Origin: Didymodactylos carnosus
Lineage: Eukaryota; Rotifera; Eurotatoria; Philodinida; Philodinidae
NCBI GenBank assembly: GCA_905250885.1
Contig: CAJNOQ010001622.1
Coordinates: 1 to 29,860, forward strand
Direction: 5' to 3'
Length of the DNA stretch: 29,860 nt
The notes below the pieces were generated by a model. That model saw only the letters and a program-made list of their open reading frames with translations, ran no database searches and was not told the DNA's origin. A program made the position numbers and the translations under genes. This document shows positions 1-8,219 of the stretch, piece by piece; the stretch's first letter is position 1; the number at the start of each line of letters is the position of its first letter.

Positions 1-679
1 CTAAAATTCAAAATAACGGTTGAGGAATCGGAAATTAGTTGATCTAAAATTAGTTTTCAACGCGGAACTCAAATCTGAAAGCCGCGAGTGTGTAGCACAA
101 ACCAAAGGAAAGTTATAGAGATTTTTCTGTCAGTAAAAAAATCAGAATTTATAAGCTTTAACCGCAGAGTAGCGTGAGTTATAAAACTTTTAATGAGGGG
201 AGGGCTGAGCCTACCCGGTGGCTACGCCACTAATACAAAGCTGTCGTTATCGGGTTGAGGGCACAATAACTCATTCGATTTATTGACAAAGTTTCGATTT
301 TAGAAGCTTTCTTCAACCGACTTTCAGTTTTCTCGAGTCTAGCTTTCGCTATGCGTCCGTATAACTAGACCTCAAAAGCGATTACAACTAGTCTATGTCA
401 AAAAATATTCAATTATGCTATTTATTTCATTTATCGTATAGTATTTTTAAATTAGTACTGTAACAAAAATACAAAAAAATGTGCAGAAAGAAAAAACAAT
501 ATCAAAAAGAAAAACAATAGAAAAAAAAGCAGAAAGACTAGAAAAGTTTAATTTTTACAATGAATAATTGACAAGTATATCCAAAACACAAATATTTGAG
601 ACAAGAAGAAAAAACAAAACAATATTTTTGAAAGACTTTATTGAAAAATGACAAAGATGAACAAAAGAGTATAATATAT
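1..679. other. Gene-free left flank
   Basis: No coding region, RNA gene or recognisable element is seen here. Roughly 1-400 is of mixed composition and 400-560 is strongly A-rich. The right end is the 3' flank of the BRCA1-like gene. Confidence 0.5.
637..642 (-). terminator. Poly(A) signal of the BRCA1-like gene
   Basis: On the minus strand this reads AATAAA, about 38 nt past the stop codon at 680-682. Position and sequence fit a canonical animal polyadenylation signal. Confidence 0.6.
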
Positions 680-1963
680 CTAAGAAATTGATTTTTCATA
701 TTCATCGAATGGTTGAATTTCATATTTAGCAATTGACTCGAGTAACCATTCTGGCGATACAATATGTATATTCTTTTCATCTTTATACCGTTCATGATAA
801 TAATGATCTTTAAGATATTTTTCCTCACATAAAATAACATATGTTTGTTGATTATCTGAAAAATCAAAATTTTTATCGACTGAAATTGCACCACATAGTT
901 GAATAAGTTCAATTAATTCTTGTTTATTAATTATATTTTGAAAATGATCACAATCAACAACAACAGAGTATAGATTTTGAAATAAAGGACGTCGAAGAAC
1001 TCGTGAAAAACCAAAACCATTATGATGTTTTGATAATGAGAGATCACCATGTATTTCATACGGACGTTCATCAATAATTCGATTTTGTTTTAAACATTCA
1101 TCTAGCCAACGATGTGAAATAACAAATAAATGACGTGCAACGGCTTGAAACGTTTTTCTAGTTAATGTACACACTAAATGTTCTTGTGAATCATCTGTTA
1201 TTAAATGAGTTGTTGTTACATCAATTTCATTATTCTCTGTTAAACGAATAGAAAATAATTGTAAACATTTTAATAATTTAACCTAATATTAAACAAATAA
1301 AAATTAGAAATAGACGATGAATTTATAAAAGATAAAAGACGTTACAATGCATACCATCTGTTCGGCATCCAAATTCGTAAATGATACAATAATTTGACAT
1401 GATTTATCTTCAACCAAATGACTTATTGTATTGCACTAAAATAGTTAAGCCTTGATAAAATTGAAAAAAACACAAAAATTAATTTTTTTCAAATGAATTA
1501 CGCACTGTTTTGTTGTCTTGTTCAACAAGATTGTAGCATCTTTTCCGCTCGTCAAAATAGGACAATGTATGTAAATCCACTGAGACTATCGTCGAAGGTG
1601 ATGACAACAAATCGGATGCTGGTACAGTGAAAGAATCTAAAATTCACTTCAAACTTTAATATAGTATATCATAATGAATACAAAGATTGGTATCTACGCA
1701 CTTGTTGATAAATTATCTAGTACTATTTCAAAATTACTAATATTATTATTTTCATCATTATATTCATTCTTAATATTTCGATGATCTATATATTGTTGGG
1801 CAATTTCTGTTGATTGTTGAAAATAACTATGTGATTGTTGACTTTGAACAAATGGTTTCGCTAAAGTTTTATTACGAGCATGAACATTATGAACTTTTGG
1901 CTTTGCATAATGTTTGTTAACTGAACTAACTTGTGATGATAATAGACTCGAACTACGAGGCAT
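680..1963 (-). CDS. BRCA1-like tandem-BRCT protein without RING
   Basis: Four exons (1702-1963, 1506-1636, 1355-1435, 680-1282) encode 358 aa. Residues 1-140 are Ser/Gln/Asn-rich and unstructured. Residues from about 144 to 355 form two BRCT domains that match the BRCA1 C-terminus in order: a T-H-L strand motif, V-C then K-T-F, a GDL..S.HHNG linker segment, an LIQLCGA helix, and a closing PEWLLESIAKYE. BRCA1 BRCTs bind phospho-Ser-x-x-Phe peptides. The phosphate ligands Ser1655 and Lys1702 appear kept as Ser149 and Lys201, but the Arg1699 position is Leu198. There is no RING domain, so it should not act as an E3 ligase by itself. Introns 1 and 2 both start GTGCGT instead of the usual GTAAGT. 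Other frames of exon 2 hit stops, which fixes the model. BARD1 or another paired-BRCT protein is possible, but the linker motif favours BRCA1. Confidence 0.8.
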
Positions 1964-1975
1964 TGTTTCTGCCTT

Positions 1976-1977
1976 CT
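1976..1977 (-). promoter_or_regulatory. Candidate leader splice acceptor, BRCA1-like gene
   Basis: An AG preceded by AAAATTT lies 12 nt upstream of the start codon. It could accept a 5'-UTR intron or a trans-spliced leader. The signal is weak. Confidence 0.3.
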
Positions 1978-2197
1978 AAATTTTCAACCTTTATTTTGAA
2001 TTCAAATTTCACCGGTGTAACTCAGAGTATGTCAAAATTACTCTAAAAACAGAAAATTCTGTTCAGATCGACTATCAATATTCCAGCTTCTTTTTTTAGT
2101 ACAATCAAAAGATTTTCAATCTTATTATCACTAGCTCTAGTTGAATATCAAGTGACAAAAAAAAACAACAAGGTTATTTTCGATTGATCAATCCAGA

Positions 2198-2203
2198 TTT
2201 ATT
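2198..2203 (-). terminator. Poly(A) signal of YJU2 copy A
   Basis: This is AATAAA on the minus strand, about 80 nt past the YJU2 stop. The same signal is present in copy B at 5264-5269. Confidence 0.5.
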
Positions 2204-2281
2204 CAAGCACGATCTATTTCAGAGTTAAATATATACAAAAAAAAAACAGATAAATAAACAATGAAAACAATTTCAGTTTTT

Positions 2282-3666
2282 CTAATCATTATCACTACTA
2301 TCATCGTCAGCATAAGCCGCTAAAAGCGATAAACTTGTTGGTTTTGATTGCGATTTAGGATTTTCATCCGTTTTTATTTTTTTTCGAACAAGCATGTTTA
2401 ATAACTGTTTTTGTTTTGTAATAGATGGATTTGGTTGAGCAAACACTATCGGCATCTTAAAAGAAATTTATACAGTTACAACAATACTAAATACATTTGC
2501 AAATCCGAACTTACTTTGCGTTTCTGATCTGAATCATTATTGCTTGATACAATGGGTTTTTCTTCTTCAACTAGATCAACTGTTATCTCCGATTTGTCAT
2601 CATTTACTTCTTTATCATCTTCATATTCTTCATATTTCACCACATTTTTACGAAATGCTCTTCTAAATGTAAAAATAGATTCTGTACATCCGTATTTCTT
2701 CTAAGTTGTCGGTAAAGCAGAAGATATTCTTCAATTTACCTAATTTCTTCCAAATCGTCTTCCTCTTCCATTTGTTTTCTTCTTATTGCTAATTGTTTAG
2801 CTTGTTCTTGTTGTGCAAGTAACATTTGTAATGGATCTATCGATGATTGTCGTGCATTCAGTTCTTTTATATCTTCCAATGCTTCGATTGTGGCCATTTC
2901 TTGACGGGAATCACGTGTGCGATTTTCTAGTAACTACAATAAACAACAAAATATAATTAAATCATCTCTTTTTCACTTTCTCACTCCAATTTTACCTTCA
3001 TTGGATTTGTGGCTTCTTCTTCTGCTTTTTGTTTCTGATCATCTTTAGCTTGCTTTTCAGCTAATCGAATAGATTCAAAATTTCGAATAGCACTATGTTC
3101 CAATTCATAGTCACCATTCGATGGATCAGTCTAAAGAATAAAAAATTTGATCATACGCTGTAAATAAGTACAAATAAAAAATTGACGAAAAACGAATGGT
3201 CTGACGTTTTAATAGTAAAAAGGTACTAAAAAAATATTTAAATTCAACTCTTCTAACAGATGGTGCAATATACCTTAAATGTTATTTCGTGGAGACATTT
3301 GGTACATTTGATATAAAATCGATATATTTGAATTCCAAGATAAGTATCACCAATAACATCTTCTTTTCGTGCATTGAATTTTTTTCCTTTATATATGTAT
3401 TCACCGCATGCTTTACATCTATCATTAAAAGAAAGAATACATTAGTATACTTTTGATTAATGTATAAAACTCTATACTAACCTCATATTGCACGGCGCCA
3501 TCAAACGTATAGTAAATTGACGATTTTTAGCACGTTTCACTCTTGGTAATCGTGATGGATCAAAATCGGGTGGATAATATTTCTAAATAAAGAAAAATTG
3601 AAAACTTTTAAAATATAGGAAACGAGAAATAATGATACTTACGTTCAAAACTTTTCGTTCAGACAT
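2282..3666 (-). CDS. YJU2: Splicing factor YJU2 (CCDC94/CWC16 family), copy A
   Basis: Seven exons (3643-3666, 3482-3582, 3274-3418, 2996-3130, 2740-2933, 2515-2662, 2282-2455) join to 306 aa. YJU2 enters the spliceosome around the branching step and steadies the branch helix, with its extreme N-terminus reaching into the active site. The protein opens with the family's invariant [17 protein letters not shown]. The zinc-binding cysteines are at 43, 46, 80 and 83, the same spacing as human YJU2, followed by FYIKC.KC and ITFKTDP. A region near N-P-M-K..ENRT leads into a charged coiled coil (about 130-250). The C-terminal end is acidic and Ser-rich (ADDDSSDND). The first exon is only 24 nt; it is fixed by the conserved N-terminus and a GTAAGT donor. 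It is somewhat shorter than the human protein. An identical copy lies at 5348-6732. Confidence 0.95.
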
Positions 3667-3668
3667 CT
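3667..3668 (-). promoter_or_regulatory. Candidate leader splice acceptor, YJU2
   Basis: A pyrimidine-rich TTTCTTCTAAAAG ends directly at the YJU2 ATG, so splicing here would leave essentially no native 5' UTR. It is repeated in copy B at 6733-6734. Confidence 0.35.
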
Positions 3669-3778
3669 TTTAGAAGAAACCTATTTTTATTTTTGATCTA
3701 CAAAATATGAGAAAAAAGTTAAAATTTAAAAGATTAATGATTATCATGCTACAATAGGAGAGAAAATATTGTAAAAAT

Positions 3779-4058
3779 ATGATACAATTTACAGCAGCTT
3801 TAAGTTTAGTTATTCTAATTTATTATTATACACAATGTGATATTTCGAAATGTACACATTTCATCATCAGACAATGAGATACGAAATTTACTATGCAGAA
3901 AATTTGATGTAACTGAAGAGAAAGTTAAAATATGCACAATCTATACATTTGTCTTTTCTGTTCTTCTAAAAGAAGGTAAAAATGAGAAACGATCACACAT
4001 TTCTTTCAATCGATTAGCTTTAGCAAATCTTTATAGATCACGTATTAAATATACTTAA
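3779..4058 (+). CDS. Possible small plus-strand gene, copy A
   Basis: I do not recognise this. An open frame covers 3837-4058, and a canonical AATAAA lies 24 nt after its stop (4082-4087). An upstream ATG at 3779 starts a hydrophobic signal-peptide-like stretch (MIQFTAALSLVILIYYYTQC) in a different frame that stops at 3877. Two readings are possible. One is an intron 3804-3870 (donor GTTTAG, acceptor ATCATCAG) giving a 70-aa protein in two exons, with no signal peptide. The other is a secreted-protein gene broken by a frameshift. It would be divergent from YJU2 (112 bp between start codons) and convergent with DUF2237. It could also be non-coding. Confidence 0.3.
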
Positions 4059-4176
4059 AGAAGCATAATGTACACAAATTTAATAAATAATTAGAAGCAG
4101 AATTAACATATTGCGTGAATTAAATATAATGAAAATGTATGGCAACTAAATCAAGAACTGAACTAATTTTATGCAC

Positions 4177-4627
4177 TCAGTGATTATCTAGTGCTTTTGA
4201 TACTAAATTTTCTATTGATATAATGTCCAACGTGTTGTAATGTGTGGCTTTCAAGAAGAGTGGTGGTGCCAAATTAGCTTGAAATGCTTCTTTCCATCGT
4301 TCAGCACACAAACACCATCGATCACCACTTTTTAAACCGGGAAAATGTGCTTGAGGTGCAGATAAATCGTTTCCTTGTTGTTTTGTATAATTTAAAAAAT
4401 CGTCTGTCATTTGTGCACAAACGGTATGAACGCCAAAATCTTCAGGACATGTTGCACAATATCCTGAAAAATTACAAAATATTAGCAAATTTATAATTAG
4501 TTTAAGAGAGAGGATCGGTTATGCTTTTACCATTTCGAAAAAATCCAGTTAAGGGTGCTTGTGAACAAATTTCAAGTTGTAGTCCCAAAACATTTCTAAA
4601 TTGATCAACAATACCAAGTGAACCCAT
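4177..4627 (-). CDS. DUF2237 family protein, copy A
   Basis: Two exons (4531-4627, 4177-4463) separated by a 67-bp intron encode 127 aa, about the usual size of this family. The family is small, soluble, of unknown biochemical role, and mainly known from bacteria, fungi and algae as well as some animals. Visible family motifs in order: NVLG near the N-terminus, PLTGFFRNGYC, a P-E-D-.-G-.-H-T-V-C segment, GNDLS.P, FPGLK.GDRWCLCA.RW.EA and APP..L.ATH. Several cysteines are conserved in position. There is no signal peptide or membrane segment. The start is chosen because exon 1 carries the NVLG and GFF motifs. An identical copy is at 7243-7693. The name rests on motif recall, and no function is claimed. 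Confidence 0.9.
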
Positions 4628-4644
4628 ACTTATTTAGATATGAC

Positions 4645-4646
4645 CT
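4645..4646 (-). promoter_or_regulatory. Candidate leader splice acceptor, DUF2237 gene
   Basis: A strong acceptor-like TTTTGTTTCTAG lies 17 nt upstream of the ATG, with no obvious upstream exon. It fits either a 5'-UTR intron or spliced-leader addition. It is repeated in copy B at 7711-7712. Confidence 0.4.
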
Positions 4647-4920
4647 AGAAACAAAATTTCATTACGTGTTTGACTTAGAGCAAAAGATTTTTTAACTTTC
4701 TCTAGAACGATCGATCCACTGTCATTTTTGATTTTGATTTCAAGAAGGCAAATTGGAGAAACACTAGTTATTCATCATATGTTCTATGACTAACTGCTAA
4801 CTAGTCAAAAACTCCTTTTTCTCTGAAAACACTGTTAGAAATTCATTCAAGGTCATCCTTCAGTCATCTTACTCTAATCGCCAAAATGAAAAATACAAAC
4901 AATAGAAAAAATGAAATCTA

Positions 4921-4930
4921 TTGAAAATTG
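4921..4930. other. Filler at the duplication junction
   Basis: Ten bases (ttgaaaattg) sit between copies A and B and belong to neither. A short insertion of this kind is typical of end-joining repair, and argues against unequal crossing-over between long homologies. Confidence 0.85.
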
Positions 4931-5029
4931 AGTTTTATTACGAGCATGAACATTATGAACTTTTGGCTTTGCATAATGTTTGTTAACTGAACTAACTTGT
5001 GATGATAATAGACTCGAACTACGAGGCAT
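4931..5029 (-). pseudogene. Truncated 5' fragment of the BRCA1-like gene
   Basis: The first 33 codons of the BRCA1-like gene and its upstream sequence are repeated here, then cut by the duplication junction. Reading on through the filler and the end of copy A adds about 20 unrelated codons before a stop. No BRCT sequence remains. The fragment keeps the parent's upstream region, so it may still be transcribed towards the DUF2237 copy A start. Confidence 0.9.
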
Positions 5030-5263
5030 TGTTTCTGCCTTCTAAATTTTCAACCTTTATTTTGAATTCAAATTTCACCGGTGTAACTCAGAGTATGTCA
5101 AAATTACTCTAAAAACAGAAAATTCTGTTCAGATCGACTATCAATATTCCAGCTTCTTTTTTTAGTACAATCAAAAGATTTTCAATCTTATTATCACTAG
5201 CTCTAGTTGAATATCAAGTGACAAAAAAAAACAACAAGGTTATTTTCGATTGATCAATCCAGA

Positions 5264-5269
5264 TTTATT
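5264..5269 (-). terminator. Poly(A) signal of YJU2 copy B
   Basis: AATAAA on the minus strand, the duplicate of 2198-2203. Confidence 0.5.
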
Positions 5270-5347
5270 CAAGCACGATCTATTTCAGAGTTAAATATAT
5301 ACAAAAAAAAAACAGATAAATAAACAATGAAAACAATTTCAGTTTTT

Positions 5348-6732
5348 CTAATCATTATCACTACTATCATCGTCAGCATAAGCCGCTAAAAGCGATAAAC
5401 TTGTTGGTTTTGATTGCGATTTAGGATTTTCATCCGTTTTTATTTTTTTTCGAACAAGCATGTTTAATAACTGTTTTTGTTTTGTAATAGATGGATTTGG
5501 TTGAGCAAACACTATCGGCATCTTAAAAGAAATTTATACAGTTACAACAATACTAAATACATTTGCAAATCCGAACTTACTTTGCGTTTCTGATCTGAAT
5601 CATTATTGCTTGATACAATGGGTTTTTCTTCTTCAACTAGATCAACTGTTATCTCCGATTTGTCATCATTTACTTCTTTATCATCTTCATATTCTTCATA
5701 TTTCACCACATTTTTACGAAATGCTCTTCTAAATGTAAAAATAGATTCTGTACATCCGTATTTCTTCTAAGTTGTCGGTAAAGCAGAAGATATTCTTCAA
5801 TTTACCTAATTTCTTCCAAATCGTCTTCCTCTTCCATTTGTTTTCTTCTTATTGCTAATTGTTTAGCTTGTTCTTGTTGTGCAAGTAACATTTGTAATGG
5901 ATCTATCGATGATTGTCGTGCATTCAGTTCTTTTATATCTTCCAATGCTTCGATTGTGGCCATTTCTTGACGGGAATCACGTGTGCGATTTTCTAGTAAC
6001 TACAATAAACAACAAAATATAATTAAATCATCTCTTTTTCACTTTCTCACTCCAATTTTACCTTCATTGGATTTGTGGCTTCTTCTTCTGCTTTTTGTTT
6101 CTGATCATCTTTAGCTTGCTTTTCAGCTAATCGAATAGATTCAAAATTTCGAATAGCACTATGTTCCAATTCATAGTCACCATTCGATGGATCAGTCTAA
6201 AGAATAAAAAATTTGATCATACGCTGTAAATAAGTACAAATAAAAAATTGACGAAAAACGAATGGTCTGACGTTTTAATAGTAAAAAGGTACTAAAAAAA
6301 TATTTAAATTCAACTCTTCTAACAGATGGTGCAATATACCTTAAATGTTATTTCGTGGAGACATTTGGTACATTTGATATAAAATCGATATATTTGAATT
6401 CCAAGATAAGTATCACCAATAACATCTTCTTTTCGTGCATTGAATTTTTTTCCTTTATATATGTATTCACCGCATGCTTTACATCTATCATTAAAAGAAA
6501 GAATACATTAGTATACTTTTGATTAATGTATAAAACTCTATACTAACCTCATATTGCACGGCGCCATCAAACGTATAGTAAATTGACGATTTTTAGCACG
6601 TTTCACTCTTGGTAATCGTGATGGATCAAAATCGGGTGGATAATATTTCTAAATAAAGAAAAATTGAAAACTTTTAAAATATAGGAAACGAGAAATAATG
6701 ATACTTACGTTCAAAACTTTTCGTTCAGACAT
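5348..6732 (-). CDS. YJU2: Splicing factor YJU2, copy B
   Basis: This is a full duplicate of the gene at 2282-3666 (exons 6709-6732, 6548-6648, 6340-6484, 6062-6196, 5806-5999, 5581-5728, 5348-5521). All splice sites, the zinc cysteines 43/46/80/83 and the stop are kept, so it should make the same 306-aa protein. The duplicated block includes its own upstream region and poly(A) signal, so it is probably expressed if the duplication is real. No sign of decay is seen. Confidence 0.93.
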
Positions 6733-6844
6733 CTTTTAGAAGAAACCTATTTTTATTTTTGATCTACAAAATATGAGAAAAAAGTTAAAATTTAAAAGAT
6801 TAATGATTATCATGCTACAATAGGAGAGAAAATATTGTAAAAAT

Positions 6845-7124
6845 ATGATACAATTTACAGCAGCTTTAAGTTTAGTTATTCTAATTTATTATTATACACA
6901 ATGTGATATTTCGAAATGTACACATTTCATCATCAGACAATGAGATACGAAATTTACTATGCAGAAAATTTGATGTAACTGAAGAGAAAGTTAAAATATG
7001 CACAATCTATACATTTGTCTTTTCTGTTCTTCTAAAAGAAGGTAAAAATGAGAAACGATCACACATTTCTTTCAATCGATTAGCTTTAGCAAATCTTTAT
7101 AGATCACGTATTAAATATACTTAA
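6845..7124 (+). CDS. Possible small plus-strand gene, copy B
   Basis: This is a duplicate of 3779-4058 with the same frame break or intron, and AATAAA at 7148-7153. It is no more certain than copy A. Confidence 0.3.
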
Positions 7125-7242
7125 AGAAGCATAATGTACACAAATTTAATAAATAATTAGAAGCAGAATTAACATATTGCGTGAATTAAATATAATGAAA
7201 ATGTATGGCAACTAAATCAAGAACTGAACTAATTTTATGCAC

Positions 7243-7693
7243 TCAGTGATTATCTAGTGCTTTTGATACTAAATTTTCTATTGATATAATGTCCAACGTG
7301 TTGTAATGTGTGGCTTTCAAGAAGAGTGGTGGTGCCAAATTAGCTTGAAATGCTTCTTTCCATCGTTCAGCACACAAACACCATCGATCACCACTTTTTA
7401 AACCGGGAAAATGTGCTTGAGGTGCAGATAAATCGTTTCCTTGTTGTTTTGTATAATTTAAAAAATCGTCTGTCATTTGTGCACAAACGGTATGAACGCC
7501 AAAATCTTCAGGACATGTTGCACAATATCCTGAAAAATTACAAAATATTAGCAAATTTATAATTAGTTTAAGAGAGAGGATCGGTTATGCTTTTACCATT
7601 TCGAAAAAATCCAGTTAAGGGTGCTTGTGAACAAATTTCAAGTTGTAGTCCCAAAACATTTCTAAATTGATCAACAATACCAAGTGAACCCAT
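7243..7693 (-). CDS. DUF2237 family protein, copy B
   Basis: This is a full duplicate of the gene at 4177-4627 (exons 7597-7693 and 7243-7529), predicted to give the same 127-aa protein. This copy keeps what is probably the original upstream neighbourhood, since the sequence to its right is unique. In copy A the upstream region ends at the junction about 290 bp from the ATG. Confidence 0.88.
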
Positions 7694-8219
7694 ACTTATT
7701 TAGATATGACCTAGAAACAAAATTTCATTACGTGTTTGACTTAGAGCAAAAGATTTTTTAACTTTCTCTAGAACGATCGATCCACTGTCATTTTTGATTT
7801 TGATTTCAAGAAGGCAAATTGGAGAAACACTAGTTATTCATCATATGTTCTATGACTAACTGCTAACTAGTCAAAAACTCCTTTTTCTCTGAAAACACTG
7901 TTAGAAATTCATTCAAGGTCATCCTTCAGTCATCTTACTCTAATCGCCAAAATGAAAAATACAAACAATAGAAAAAATGAAATCTAATCATTTCAACGAA
8001 TACTTTAGAAAATAAGAAAGCATAAATAGCAATAAAACAACTGTCTTTTAGAATAAACGAACGACGCGCACAAACACACAAACACATACACTCCTATTCA
8101 GGTTATTCGCTAACATTTTTGTACAAAAATAAATGACTTTTTACAAAACGAGACTAATCGACAGAAAGAGAGATAAACAGTTACTAGAACAAAGGTCTTT
8201 TTTAATATATAAATATCCA
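7694..8219. other. Spacer between DUF2237 copy B and IWS1
   Basis: No gene is seen. It holds the upstream region of DUF2237 copy B, the right end of the duplication (7986) and the 3' flank of IWS1, with an ATTAAA-like poly(A) variant on the minus strand near 8201-8206. Confidence 0.5.

Larger units (their letters stand above)
1865..4920. repeat. Direct tandem duplication, copy A (3056 bp)
   Basis: This block recurs at 4931-7986 with a constant offset of 3066 bp. Alignment by eye shows no indel, and the stretches I compared base by base are identical, including A9 and T7 runs. Identity begins inside exon 1 of the BRCA1-like gene (base 1864 a versus 4930 g) and stops after 4920/7986. It contains the 5' end and upstream region of the BRCA1-like gene, all of YJU2, the small plus-strand gene and all of the DUF2237 gene. 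Confidence 0.95.
4931..7986. repeat. Direct tandem duplication, copy B (3056 bp)
   Basis: This is the second copy of 1865-4920. After base 7986 the sequence continues into unique DNA leading to IWS1. The lack of visible divergence, introns and spacers included, means a very recent event, gene conversion, or an assembly artefact. Confidence 0.95.

Noticed and set aside
1502..1579. Alternative exon starting W-I-Y-I-H-C in the BRCA1-like gene
   Set aside because: It needs a 144-bp first intron and an unlikely acceptor. The frame using 1506-1636 is open, joins typical short introns and reads like coding sequence.
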